Notes: generated by a model from the letters alone, not told the origin. DNA of 64,000 nt from Methylotenera sp. (GCA_013141075.1 JABFRQ010000003.1:62001-126000); one strand, 5' to 3'; shown: positions 27,911-36,689, counted from the stretch's first letter. Numbers and translations are program-made.

Positions 27911-29446
27911 ATGCGTACTGAACTTATGGAAAACAACACAAATAACATGCCTGTAGACAAATCACTGCTCGCTGCAATTGACTTAGGCTCTAATAGCTTT
28001 AGGTTAGAAATTGGCCGCTTAGATAGCGGCCATATTGAGCGTGTAGAATACCTAAAAGAAGCGGTGCGTCAAGGTGGTGATTTGGATGAAGACCACAATT
28101 TAAGTGGCGATGCCATTGAGCGCGGCTTGCGCTGCTTAGCAAGATTTGGCGAGCGCCTGCAAGGTTTTGATGTCTCGCACGTGCGCGCTGTGGCTACTCA
28201 AACACTGCGTGAAGCCAACAACCGTGATGTATTTATTAAGTTAGCTAAAAAAACATTAGGCTTTGATGTAGAAGTTATTTCAGGCGCTGAAGAAGCGCGC
28301 CTAATTTACCAAGGTGTGAGCCGCTTTTTACCGCAGTCTAACGAAAAACGTTTGGTCATTGATATTGGCGGCCGCTCTACCGAATTTATTTTAGGTCAAG
28401 GCTTTACCTCGCACCACACCGCCTCATTACATGTGGGCTCGGTAGCATGGTCGCAAAAGCATTTTGGTACGGGTGAGCTCACTGAAAAAGCATTTACACG
28501 CGCTGAAATTGCCGCTGAATCTATTTTTGATACACTAGGCCATCAATATAGCAATAAGTATTGGGATATCGCCTATGGTGCATCTGGCACGGTAGGCGCC
28601 ATTGCCGATGTATTAGTGCAATATGGCAGACCCGTAAACACCATCACAAAAGAAGGCTTATTGTGGCTACGCGAGGAATTGTTACGTGCAAAACATACCG
28701 ATAAATTACGGTTATTGGGCTTAAAAGAAGACCGAAAACCAGTGATTGCAGGCGGCTTAGCCATTATGATGGGGGTATTTGATGCGCTAAATATTGAAAC
28801 CTTACATGTTGCCAGCGGCGCCCCTCAGGCATGGCTTGTTATATGACATGCTGGCAAAAGAAAATGACATGGTAGATTTACGCAACGCCTCAGTGCAGCG
28901 GCTAGCGCGTAAGTTTGATGTTGACGAAACACACGCAAAAACAGTGGCTGAAGTTGCAGAAAAGCTCTTTGAAAAAGTTAGCGTTGATATTCAATTTGCC
29001 GATGGCGAGCAACAAGCGCATACGCGTAAATTACGTTGGGCAGGCATACTACATGAAATTGGCTGTATGGTTTCGCCAATTGATGCGCATATTCATGGTG
29101 CGTATATATTAGAACACACTGAGCCAGCAGGTTTTTCGCAAAGTGAACTGCACTGTTTGAGTTTGCTTATTTTGGGTCATAGAGCAAAATTAAAGCGCTT
29201 GAGGCAGATTTTTCTGACCGTGTTTTTGTGATGCAATTACTCTGTTTACGTTTAGCAGTTATTTTCTGCCATGCTCGCCAAATGCCCAACCTACGCGGGT
29301 TTCAGCTACATTATATTAACAATGCCATTAAGCTTACGTTACCCAAATATTGGCCTGAAAAATATCCCCAATCGTATTATTTACTTGAAGAAGAAACGCT
29401 GGCTTGGCAAAAAATAAACTGGCTGTTTAAAGTAGAAGTTTTGTAG
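27911..29446 (+). pseudogene. ppx: Exopolyphosphatase / GppA-type phosphatase, broken by two single-base indels
   Basis: The first frame (311 codons) shows the Ppx/GppA actin-like fold: AAIDLGSNSFRLEIG, VIDIGGRSTEFI and a glycine-rich phosphate loop. It leaves frame at CCCC (28821-28824). Removing one C restores the conserved ASGALRHGLLYDM motif. A second shift lies near 29192 (AAA; one more A restores HRAKLKALEADF). The third segment then runs to the stop at 29446. Corrected length is ~511 residues, normal for the family, with the C-terminal HD-like domain (GILHEIG, HGAYI). Both lesions are in homopolymers, so a sequencing error is as likely as true decay. The enzyme removes phosphates from polyphosphate ends and pairs with ppk nearby. 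Confidence 0.85.
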
Positions 29447-29459
29447 CGTTGTAACAAAT

Positions 29460-29488
29460 TTGTCACAAAAAGTTCATTTGCAATGTCA
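29460..29488 (+). promoter_or_regulatory. Putative PhoB box upstream of the Lys/Ala-rich gene
   Basis: TTGTCACAAAAAGTTCAT resembles the 18-bp Pho box (two CTGTCAT halves, spacer 4): 5/7 and 4/7 matches. A further TGTCA follows at 29484, giving a near 11-bp periodic array. It precedes the gene at 29534 by ~50 bp and lies within a polyphosphate gene neighbourhood. This is a motif match by eye only. Confidence 0.35.
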
Positions 29489-29533
29489 ATTAAACGGTAT
29501 AAACTATTTACACTGTTTATTTAGGATTTAATT

Positions 29534-30004
29534 ATGTCAAAAATCAATCAATTACAAGCTGCAGCGCTCAATGCGCCAGTAGTAAAATCTGAACCTGTAA
29601 GCAAAGCCCCTGCAACTGCCAAACCAGCAACCACCAAGTCTGTGGCCACAAAGACTGTAGCCACAAAAGTAGTAATTGCCAAAGCGACTACAATAAAACC
29701 AACTGCAGCTAAGCCTGTTGCTGCGAAGCCTACAACTTCTGCAAGCAAAACAAAAGCAGTTAAAGTAGTGAAAGAAAAAGCGCCAAAACTGAAAATGGAA
29801 CGTGATAGCTTTACCATGCCTAAAGCTGAATATGCGCAATTTTATGTGTTAAAAGATCGCTTGGCTAAATTAGGTCAGCCTGCGAAAAAAAGTGAATTGT
29901 TACGCGCTGGTATTATGCAGCTCACAGCTATGACTGACACGGCTTTGAAAGCCGCCATGAGCAAAGTGCCGACCATTAAAACTGGTAGACCAAAAAAGAA
30001 ATAG
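29534..30004 (+). CDS. Lys/Ala/Thr-rich protein with conserved C-terminal domain (possible DNA-binding protein)
   Basis: This is a 156-residue protein. Residues ~20-85 are low-complexity Ala/Lys/Thr/Pro/Val (histone H1-like). The C-terminal ~70 residues form a compact conserved-looking domain (RDSFTMPKAEYAQF... KKSELLRAGI), ending in the AT-hook-like GRPKKK. KKSELLRAG resembles the helix of a ribbon-helix-helix fold. I recall similar proteins in other betaproteobacteria but no assigned function. It could be a nucleoid or phosphate-responsive regulator; the surrounding ppx, sixA and ppk and the upstream Pho-like box hint at polyphosphate metabolism. Confidence 0.65.
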   Translation: MSKINQLQAAALNAPVVKSEPVSKAPATAKPATTKSVATKTVATKVVIAKATTIKPTAAKPVAAKPTTSASKTKAVKVVKEKAPKLKMERDSFTMPKAEYAQFYVLKDRLAKLGQPAKKSELLRAGIMQLTAMTDTALKAAMSKVPTIKTGRPKKK

Positions 30005-30012
30005 TACAGATT

Positions 30013-30519
30013 TTAGTTTGGTAAATAGTCTGGGTGTTGCACCGCAAATAAATAAGTTTGCGCTGCAACGGCAGATACTCCAGCAACATTTCTTTGGCGC
30101 AACCACCAAACTGCGCCTTTTTTCACCACGCAAGCACTCTCTTGCATGCCTAGTATTTTCGCGATTAACAACCCTAAATTTGGCTGATGGCCAATAATCA
30201 AAAAGGTTTTGCTATTGTCAGTATCGGTCAGTTTTTTGACCATCGCTTCTACAGTACTATCAACACTTAAAAACTCAACCACTTTTATTTCATGCTGAAT
30301 TTTATCGGCATTTAGCTTTTGCAACGCTACCGCGGTTTGTAAACATCGTCGGGCGGGGCTACAATAAATCACTGTATTTTTAGGCAAATACTGATGAAGC
30401 CATCGAGCCATTTTAGCGGCATCTTTTCGCCCACGTTTGGTTAATGCGCGGTCAATATCGTTACCATTTACACTTAGAATTTCCGCATCGGCATGTCGCC
30501 AAAGAATTAAATTTGCCAT
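30013..30519 (-). CDS. sixA: Phosphohistidine phosphatase SixA-like
   Basis: This 168-residue histidine phosphatase superfamily member has the catalytic RHG-type motif at the N-terminus (LILWRHADAE), a second Arg region YCSPARRCLQTA, and the later catalytic His in LIIGHQPNLG. SixA removes phosphate from phosphohistidine, for example on phosphorelay proteins, in the cytoplasm. It is convergent with the Lys/Ala-rich gene and lies downstream of ppk, on the same strand, with a dispersed stem-loop repeat in between. The symbol follows family resemblance; the substrate is unproven. Confidence 0.82.
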   Translation of the reverse strand: MANLILWRHADAEILSVNGNDIDRALTKRGRKDAAKMARWLHQYLPKNTVIYCSPARRCLQTAVALQKLNADKIQHEIKVVEFLSVDSTVEAMVKKLTDTDNSKTFLIIGHQPNLGLLIAKILGMQESACVVKKGAVWWLRQRNVAGVSAVAAQTYLFAVQHPDYLPN

Positions 30520-30580
30520 GATGATATAAAATTTTCCTATGTCATTTACGGCTGATTTAACATAGCTAAACGCACAAAAA

Positions 30581-30650
30581 TTCTCTCGAGAGAAAAATGC
30601 TGCCCTGCAAGCCTTTATTTACAAGGCTCACTGAGCATCACTAAAGAGTG
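30581..30650 (-). repeat. Dispersed 3'-end stem-loop repeat, copy A
   Basis: Read on the minus strand, this copy shares the layout CACTC...GAGCC-loop-GGCTTGCAGGGCAG-ATTTTTCTCTCGAG with copies at 43623 and 50587. It starts ~26 bp after the ppk stop, in ppk orientation. TTCTCTCGAGAGAA at its end is itself a perfect palindrome. It may act as a terminator or 3' mRNA stabiliser. Confidence 0.8.
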
Positions 30651-30675
30651 TAGGTGTAATTCAACAAAAATAGCA

Positions 30676-32775
30676 TCAAGAATCATACTTTTCCATCAAC
30701 AAAAGTTGTGCGCTCATCGGCTGATTTTTCTCAGCTGTTTTCGATTTCAAGTTTGGCAATGACTGTGCAATTGGGCTGTAAGTACCATCCGCATTTAGCA
30801 ACCAAGCATCTTTATTGTCATCCAAATACATTTGGCAGCATTCATGCAAAATACGCGCGCGGTTATCCGCATCCACAATCGGCCAAGCGATTTCTACGCG
30901 GCGCATCATGTTGCGGTTCATCCAATCTGCGCTTGAAAGCCACATATTTTCTACATTTGCAATTTTAAAATAGAAAATGCGTGAATGTTCTAATAAGCGC
31001 CCGATGATTGACCTTACGCGAATGCGCCCTTCCAAGCCTGGCGCATCAATTGGCAATATGCATGCACCTCGTAAAATTAAATCTACTTCAACGCCTGCAC
31101 GCCCTGCTTTTACTAAGGCAACCGTTAAGGCTTCGTCAGTCAGTGCATTCATTTTTAAAATAATTTTGGCTGGCTGGCCTGCCTTAGCGGCTAGCTCTGC
31201 GCTTTTAATTTTGGCGAGCATTTGCCTGTGTAAATTGAATGGCGCTACTAATAACTTTTGCATGCGCGGCAATTTCACTTGGCTGGCAATGTGCCTAAAT
31301 AAGTGTTCCATGTCGCGCGTAATTTGAACATCTGCCGTGAGCATGCTCACATCGGTATAAAGCCGCGCGGTTCTTGGGTTGTAGTTGCCTGTAGAAACAT
31401 GGCCGTAATACTTCAAACCTGCGCTTCCATTGACACCAGCTTTTTCGCGACGCATCACCAACAGCATTTTTGCGTGCGTTTTTAAGCCAACAATACCATA
31501 CACCACTTGCGCGCCTACAGACTCCAAATCTTCCGCCCAGTTGATATTGGCTTCTTCATCAAACCGCGCTTTTAGCTCAACCACCGCCATCACTTCTTTG
31601 CCGCGCCGCACCGCTTCTTGCAGTAATTTCAGCATGCGCGGGTCTGAGCCTGTACGATAAATCGTCTGCTGAATAGACAATACATCAGGGTCGTTCACAG
31701 CTTCACGTAAAAAGTCGATAACAGATTCAAAGCTTTCATACGGCTGGTGAATTAAAATATCACGTTGTTTTAATTGCGTAAAAAATGATTGATTTGGCAC
31801 TAACTGCGCACTAATTTTTGGCTCATAAGGTTTAAATTTTAAATGGCTGCCTTCGGCTAAATCTGCCAATTGCATCAGCCGCGCTAAATTCACCAAACCA
31901 TTTACGCGATACAAAGATTGTTTAGGTAAATCAAACTGTTGCAATAAAAATTGGGCGAGCTTTTCGTCACACCCGTGCGACACTTCTAATCGAACAGCAT
32001 CACCAAAATTGCGCTGCACTAGCCCTTTACGCAAGGCTGTTCGTAAGTTTTTTACATCCTCTTCATCCACAGCTAAGTCTGAATGACGTGTAACTCTGAA
32101 TTGCGAAAAGTTAAGCACTTCACGCCCAGTAAACAAGCTGGCCAAATGTGCGCGAATCACGCTAGAGAGTGAAACGAATTTTTGCTTTTTATCGCTCAAA
32201 CTCTTAGGCAGTTTAATTAAACGCGGCAGCGCTCTTGGCACACGGACAATGGCAATATTATTGCTGCGGCCAAATGCGTCATTACCACTAAGTGAAACAA
32301 TAAAATTGAGCGATTTATTAGCCACTTGTGGAAAAGGATGTGAAGGATCAAGCGCTACAGGCACTAATAATGGGCGTACGTCTGATTCAAAATACCGCGC
32401 CACCCAGCGCCGCTGCTCAGGCGTGCGGTCGCCATGAGAAACTAAATGTACGCCTTGCTTGGCTAGCGCTGGCATGAGTTCATCATTAAATATTTGGTAT
32501 TGCTTATCAACTAAAATATGTGCGACTTCTGCAATAAGTTGATAACTTTGTACGCTTGCGTCGCCTTGGCTGTCATCGTCACGCATGGCGTCTACATGCG
32601 GCGCGGCGCGGACTTCAAAAAACTCATCTAAGTTTGAAGAAACAATACAAAGAAAGCGCAAGCGCTCTAGCAATGGATAATCAGGATTTTGTGCAAGACT
32701 AAGCACGCGCTCGTTAAACGCTAAAATGCTGGTGTCACGATTAAGCAACTTTAAAGGCGGGTAATGTAAACGCAT
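30676..32775 (-). CDS. ppk: Polyphosphate kinase 1
   Basis: This is a PPK1 enzyme of ~700 residues. It starts with MRLHYPPLKLLNRD (ATG 32775; another ATG lies 8 codons upstream). The family features SSNLDEFFEVR, FARFDEEANI-like (KARFDEEANI) and the autophosphorylated His in GLKTHAKMLL are present, with a second catalytic His in LEHSRIFYF. PPK1 reversibly polymerises the ATP gamma-phosphate into polyphosphate, usually near the membrane. The leader contains TTTTCAT and TTGTCAC stretches that loosely resemble Pho-box halves. It lies in a ppx/sixA/ppk neighbourhood. Confidence 0.96.
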   Translation of the reverse strand: MRLHYPPLKLLNRDTSILAFNERVLSLAQNPDYPLLERLRFLCIVSSNLDEFFEVRAAPHVDAMRDDDSQGDASVQSYQLIAEVAHILVDKQYQIFNDELMPALAKQGVHLVSHGDRTPEQRRWVARYFESDVRPLLVPVALDPSHPFPQVANKSLNFIVSLSGNDAFGRSNNIAIVRVPRALPRLIKLPKSLSDKKQKFVSLSSVIRAHLASLFTGREVLNFSQFRVTRHSDLAVDEEDVKNLRTALRKGLVQRNFGDAVRLEVSHGCDEKLAQFLLQQFDLPKQSLYRVNGLVNLARLMQLADLAEGSHLKFKPYEPKISAQLVPNQSFFTQLKQRDILIHQPYESFESVIDFLREAVNDPDVLSIQQTIYRTGSDPRMLKLLQEAVRRGKEVMAVVELKARFDEEANINWAEDLESVGAQVVYGIVGLKTHAKMLLVMRREKAGVNGSAGLKYYGHVSTGNYNPRTARLYTDVSMLTADVQITRDMEHLFRHIASQVKLPRMQKLLVAPFNLHRQMLAKIKSAELAAKAGQPAKIILKMNALTDEALTVALVKAGRAGVEVDLILRGACILPIDAPGLEGRIRVRSIIGRLLEHSRIFYFKIANVENMWLSSADWMNRNMMRRVEIAWPIVDADNRARILHECCQMYLDDNKDAWLLNADGTYSPIAQSLPNLKSKTAEKNQPMSAQLLLMEKYDS

Positions 32776-32916
32776 AGAATCTTCTAGTTTTTTATGCATT
32801 GAATATAGACGCCAATTGTGACAAATTGATGATGTTATGATGAAAAATATTTAAACGCTTGCAAATTTAGCTTAAGTTTTTGAATCAAACTTGATAATAG
32901 CACCTTTCATATTAGT

Positions 32917-32945
32917 GACATATTACTGAAATTTCAATGTCACAA
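32917..32945. promoter_or_regulatory. Nested palindrome at the original start of the 33014 gene
   Basis: GTGACAT (left) and ATGTCAC (right) are perfect inverted arms around TATTAC plus the inner palindrome TGAAATTTCA. The right arm overlaps an ATG (32937) that probably was the native start codon of the downstream gene. This is a candidate operator; its binding protein is unknown. Confidence 0.4.
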
Positions 32946-32948
32946 CCT

Positions 32949-33014
32949 CAGCTTACATTTTAGAGAGCGGCAAGTATGAAAAGCGCAGCTTACATTTTAG
33001 AGAGCGGCAAGTAT
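32949..33014 (+). repeat. 38-bp tandem duplication (29-bp perfect core) at a gene start
   Basis: AGCTTACATTTTAGAGAGCG...GCAAGTAT occurs at 32949-32976 and again at 32987-33014, i.e. 38 bp apart. Because 38 is not a multiple of three, any reading from the upstream ATG is broken. Confidence 0.9.
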
Positions 33015-33457
33015 TGTTGCTGGTAAATGGTATTAGAAATATAGATGAATTAGAAAAATTTTTCAAAAAAGAACTGTTGGCAGAAACCATTCAAAAACTT
33101 GAATTGGGCGGTTATATTCAACAGCCGCGAGGCGTTCGTACCGAAAAGGTAGCTTCAGCCACCGCTTTATCATTCTTTAATGCAGACAATGCGTTACCAA
33201 TTAACCCTGCAAAAATGGCCGCAGTTAAAGCTATTTTAGTTGAAGCAACCGATGATTACCTTGGCATAATGGGGCGTAGTTTGAAAGATCGCATTGCCGC
33301 TTGTGCGAATGAAGGTGATTTAAGAAATTGCATCTCAAGCTGGCACATGGCCATGCGAGAATCTAAGTTAGGCCGTGAATCTGCCAGCTTTTTAATGGAA
33401 CAAATTCACCAAACGCTAGAAAACAAAATATTAGACGCCGATACGCATACCCATTAA
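33014..33457 (+). CDS. Small protein of unknown function with damaged 5' end
   Basis: The intact frame runs from TTG 33014 (147 residues: LLLVNGIRNIDEL..., ending DADTHTH). LLLVNG.R...EL resembles the winged-helix opening of small betaproteobacterial regulator-like proteins; residues ~55-145 form a helical domain with SLKDRIAAC. Upstream, ATG 32937 reads MSQPQLTF and then hits a stop. With three instead of four T's and without the 38-bp duplication it would continue TFRERQVLLLVNG, which looks native. So the first ~13 codons are lost through a tandem duplication and a T-run change; TTG 33014 could still give a slightly short protein. Function unknown. Confidence 0.6.
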   Translation: MLLVNGIRNIDELEKFFKKELLAETIQKLELGGYIQQPRGVRTEKVASATALSFFNADNALPINPAKMAAVKAILVEATDDYLGIMGRSLKDRIAACANEGDLRNCISSWHMAMRESKLGRESASFLMEQIHQTLENKILDADTHTH

Positions 33458-33480
33458 ATGTTGGCTACTTAAGGTTTAGG

Positions 33481-34257
33481 CTAAGGCTTAATGATTTGCT
33501 GCAATAGCAAGCCTGCCGCAGCAAAGCCAAATGACGCGGTTACGCACACGCTAGAGCCGTAACCTGCGCAGTTTAGGCCAGTTACTGCAGCATTATCAGC
33601 CTCGCAAGCGGCTTCAGGCATAATCACCTCTTCATCTGAATACACACAAGTCACGCCTAATTTGGCTGGCTTTGCTGTGCTAGCTTTCGCAAATCCGTAG
33701 TCCCGACGCAATAAATTGCGCACTTTTGCCAACAATTTATCATGGCTCACCAAGCTTAAATCTGCCTGCTTAATGCGCGTTGCGTCTAAGCGCCCACCCG
33801 CCGCACCAGTCATCACTAAAGGAATATTTTTTAACTTGCAAAATGCCGCAATCGCGGCTTTAGCTTTGGTGTCATCTACACAATCAATCACGCCATCAAA
33901 CGGCTGATTGAGCATCTCGCTCACGTTTTCAACCGTCACAAAATCTTCAATTTCAATGAGTTTTGCGAATGGGTTAATCAATTTGATGCGCTCAGCCATA
34001 GCCGCTACTTTAGCCTTACCAAATGCACCATCCACCGCGTGCAATTGCCGATTCACGTTTGATTCCGCAATATTATCTAAATCTATTAAAGTAATTGTAC
34101 CCACCGCATTGCGCGCCACCGCCTCAGCCGCCCAAGAACCCACACCACCAATGCCGATTACGCAAATATGCGCGGCTTGTAATTTGACTAAACCGTCAAC
34201 GCCATAAAGCCGTGAAACGCCGCCAAAACGGCGCGAAAAATCTAATTCATCACTCAT
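33481..34257 (-). CDS. tcdA: tRNA threonylcarbamoyladenosine dehydratase TcdA (CsdL)
   Basis: This is a 258-residue ThiF/MoeB/HesA-type E1-like enzyme. The nucleotide-binding GIGGVGSWAAEA, the DLD/NVNRQ motif (SNVNRQLHA) and VIDCVDDTKAKAA are typical of TcdA, which uses ATP to cyclise t6A37 of ANN-decoding tRNAs to ct6A. A C-terminal hydrophobic stretch (FGFAAAGLLLQQII) fits membrane-associated TcdA. It overlaps acpS by 4 bp and is likely the last gene of the long minus-strand core cluster. Confidence 0.92.
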   Translation of the reverse strand: MSDELDFSRRFGGVSRLYGVDGLVKLQAAHICVIGIGGVGSWAAEAVARNAVGTITLIDLDNIAESNVNRQLHAVDGAFGKAKVAAMAERIKLINPFAKLIEIEDFVTVENVSEMLNQPFDGVIDCVDDTKAKAAIAAFCKLKNIPLVMTGAAGGRLDATRIKQADLSLVSHDKLLAKVRNLLRRDYGFAKASTAKPAKLGVTCVYSDEEVIMPEAACEADNAAVTGLNCAGYGSSVCVTASFGFAAAGLLLQQIIKP

Positions 34258-34631
34258 ATTTCTAATACTACAAAGGCCGCTGCTAAATTTTTCTCATCGC
34301 TAATGCTGATATGCGTTTGCGTAATGTTTTTGCTTTGCATAAAAGCTAGCAACTCAGGTGCTAACACCAATATTGGCTTACCTAAATCATCGTGCGAAAC
34401 TGCAATGTTTTCTAGCAACACGGGGGCGCGTAGGCCTGTGCCCATGGCTTTAGAAAATGCTTCTTTTGCGGCAAAACGTTTAGCTAAAAAACGTGCTTTA
34501 ATTTTTGATTGTGCATAGCTGGCCAATTCGCTTTCAGCCAAAATGCGCTTGGCGAAATCATCACCAAATTTTGCGATAGAGGCCTCAATGCGTGTGACTT
34601 CTACGATATCTGTGCCAATGCCGTAAATCAT
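34254..34631 (-). CDS. acpS: Holo-[acyl-carrier-protein] synthase
   Basis: This 125-residue protein is of standard AcpS length. It begins MIYGIGTDIVEV, with the magnesium-binding Asp, and has RFLAKRFAAKEAFSKA, the second catalytic signature with its Glu. AcpS transfers 4'-phosphopantetheine from CoA to acyl carrier protein, activating it for fatty acid synthesis. It sits between pdxJ (with a repeat in the gap) and tcdA (4-bp overlap), the usual proteobacterial pdxJ-acpS order. Confidence 0.97.
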   Translation of the reverse strand: MIYGIGTDIVEVTRIEASIAKFGDDFAKRILAESELASYAQSKIKARFLAKRFAAKEAFSKAMGTGLRAPVLLENIAVSHDDLGKPILVLAPELLAFMQSKNITQTHISISDEKNLAAAFVVLEI

Positions 34632-34637
34632 TTTTAG

Positions 34638-34708
34638 CTGTCATGCCGAACTTGTTTCGGCATCTTATTAAAGTGAATGAGAGATTCCGTCCTACGACGG
34701 AATGACAG
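34638..34708. repeat. 71-bp intergenic palindromic repeat (CTGTCAT...ATGACAG ends)
   Basis: The element begins CTGTCATGCCGAA and ends CGGAATGACAG. It contains two internal hairpins (CCGAA-cttg-TTTCGG and TTCCGTC-cta-cGACGGAA). It resembles the common mobile intergenic palindromes of proteobacteria and fills the pdxJ-acpS gap. No second copy was found in this window. Confidence 0.7.
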
Positions 34709-34731
34709 TGTGATAGTTGGCAAAAGTCTAA

Positions 34732-35460
34732 TTAACTGCATGCAGCTTCTTTTACTAGCGCTTTCATCTCGCGCACGGCATTATCCCAGCCCACAAATAA
34801 TGCATGCGCAACAATGGCATGACCGATGTTAAGTTCATCAACACCTTCAATTGAGGCGATTTCATGCACGTTATGGTAATGCAGGCCGTGGCCAGCATTC
34901 ACGACCAAGCCTAGCTTTAAGCCGTGTGCAACAGCATCTTTAATGCGCTGCAATTCACGTGCCCTATCTGCTGGGTTTTCGGCATCGGCAAACGTGCCTG
35001 TGTGTAGCTCTATGACTGGTGCGCCTGTTTTTTTTGCGGCATCAATTTGCGCCACATCTGGGCCTATAAAAAGCGATACGCGTATGCCTGCATCACTTAA
35101 CTTTTGTACGGCTTTTTGCACGTTGGCAAAGTTACCCACAACATCTAGACCACCTTCAGTGGTGCGCTCTTCGCGCCGCTCTGGCACTAGGCAAACGTCT
35201 TGTGGCGCGACTTCTAAGGCAATGGCGACCATTTCATCGGTTACCGCGCATTCAAGGTTCATGCGGGTTTGTAGTAGTCCACGCAGGGCGAACACATCGG
35301 CATCTTGCATGTGACGGCGGTCTTCACGTAGGTGCAGCGTAATGCTGTCTGCGCCAGATTGCTCAGCCCGTAAAGCCGCTTGCACTACGCTTGGGTATTT
35401 TGTGCCACGTGCTTGACGGATGGTTGCGACGTGGTCGATATTGACACCTAATTTAATCAT
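34732..35460 (-). CDS. pdxJ: Pyridoxine 5'-phosphate synthase
   Basis: This is a 242-residue TIM-barrel enzyme. Its [20 protein letters not shown] start is the PdxJ signature. The catalytic motifs [15 protein letters not shown] and [13 protein letters not shown] are intact. PdxJ condenses 1-deoxyxylulose 5-phosphate with 3-amino-2-oxopropyl phosphate to pyridoxine 5'-phosphate in the DXP-dependent vitamin B6 pathway. It follows recO by 9 bp in the core cluster. Confidence 0.98.
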   Translation of the reverse strand: MIKLGVNIDHVATIRQARGTKYPSVVQAALRAEQSGADSITLHLREDRRHMQDADVFALRGLLQTRMNLECAVTDEMVAIALEVAPQDVCLVPERREERTTEGGLDVVGNFANVQKAVQKLSDAGIRVSLFIGPDVAQIDAAKKTGAPVIELHTGTFADAENPADRARELQRIKDAVAHGLKLGLVVNAGHGLHYHNVHEIASIEGVDELNIGHAIVAHALFVGWDNAVREMKALVKEAACS

Positions 35461-35469
35461 TTTTATTGC

Positions 35470-36210
35470 CTATAAGCCTTGTAAATCTATTAAAAGTTGC
35501 CGCGTGTGCAACGGTTTATCACCCAAATAGTGCGCCAATAAATAGCGCATTAACTGTTTACTTTGTTGCTGCGTTTGTGGGTTACTGTAGTCGTCATTCA
35601 CCATATCAAGCATGGTTTTACCGAGCAATTGTACGCCATGTTTGGTACGATTTGGGGCGTTACCTAGCATGGTAGCGCCGTGTTCAGCCTCGTAACGATA
35701 GGTTTGAGCTTCTATAATAGGTGTTTCAACAACATCTTTATGTAGCGGAATTGCATAGCCTAACTCTTGCAATAATTTGAGCTCAAAGCGGCGCAAGGTG
35801 GTGGCTAAATCTTGGTCACTAGCCAATACTTTTAAAGTGGCGCTATAGTATTCAAATAAGGCTTCATGCGGGTCTTCACGTGGTAATAGGCGTAGCAATA
35901 ACTCGTTTAGGTAAAAGCCACACATCAGAGCTTCACCCTTTAACAATAACAAACCACCGCCCCAATCTAAACTGTGTAAGGTTTTGAGTTCTAGCTTGCC
36001 AGACCAAGTAGCAATTAAAGGCTGAAATGACTGCAGCATGCCACGCATAGCTGACCTTGGTCGCCTAGCGCCCTTTGCGGTAGTAGCTACTCGGCCAAAA
36101 CCATGCGCAAATAATTCAACCACCAAGCTTGTTTCTTTAAATGGGTAGGTATGCAACACATACACGGCTTGATTATCTTGCCGATGCGAATTTACTCCTG
36201 CTACAGCCAT
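35470..36210 (-). CDS. recO: DNA repair protein RecO
   Basis: This 246-residue protein has an N-terminal OB-like fold (QAVYVLHTYPFKETSLVVELF... GARRPRS) followed by a helical region (LLRLLPREDPHEALF). RecO loads RecA onto SSB-covered DNA with RecR in RecF-pathway gap repair. The zinc-cysteine cluster seen in some RecO proteins is absent, as in many proteobacteria. Its ATG overlaps the stop of the upstream 36210-36689 gene (TAATG), suggesting coupling. Confidence 0.95.
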   Translation of the reverse strand: MAVAGVNSHRQDNQAVYVLHTYPFKETSLVVELFAHGFGRVATTAKGARRPRSAMRGMLQSFQPLIATWSGKLELKTLHSLDWGGGLLLLKGEALMCGFYLNELLLRLLPREDPHEALFEYYSATLKVLASDQDLATTLRRFELKLLQELGYAIPLHKDVVETPIIEAQTYRYEAEHGATMLGNAPNRTKHGVQLLGKTMLDMVNDDYSNPQTQQQSKQLMRYLLAHYLGDKPLHTRQLLIDLQGL

Positions 36211-36689
36211 TACTGAATTGGCTCGGCTAAACTTTTTAAGCTCTCGTCATCGGCTTTTATAATCAAGAGTGGCACTAGCATTTCAGTGCCAGAAAATAAA
36301 ATCATTGCGTACTTAACTTCGTCTTCTGTATGTATAGGTGTAAATTTGCCAAAACCGTAACGTGAATTACGCATAAGCTGCCAGGCGCCTTTAGGTTCTG
36401 CAAATTCTGGTTTATCAAAATGGCGTTTAATTTCTTCTGTAGGCAAGCTTTTGAGCGGGTAGTCGCCATTGTCAGCCAGTATCACCCAGCCCATTTCACC
36501 ATTTTTACCAGTGTTTTTTAGCTGGTAAAAATACCAATTCTGGTCTTCTTTTGAGTCGCCTTCATAAAGCAGCTGAAATACATTGTTAATTTCGCCTGTT
36601 TTACGATTGATGGCGCAATAAATGCCTTGGTCGTCCAGCGTAATTGGCTTGCCATAAACTGGAATATTGTAAACATTATTTGGCATCAC
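36210..36689 (-). CDS. Conserved-looking cytosolic protein of unknown function
   Basis: This 159-residue protein is not recognised. It has no signal peptide or membrane segment and is rich in aromatic and acidic residues (EDQNWYFYQLKN, GEMGWVILADNGDYP). It has two Phe/Gly-containing strands that may form a small beta domain. It is placed between era and recO with a one-base overlap into recO and 32 bp after era, so it is co-transcribed with them. The position is unusual because era and recO are normally adjacent. No function is proposed. Confidence 0.6.
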   Translation of the reverse strand: MMPNNVYNIPVYGKPITLDDQGIYCAINRKTGEINNVFQLLYEGDSKEDQNWYFYQLKNTGKNGEMGWVILADNGDYPLKSLPTEEIKRHFDKPEFAEPKGAWQLMRNSRYGFGKFTPIHTEDEVKYAMILFSGTEMLVPLLIIKADDESLKSLAEPIQ

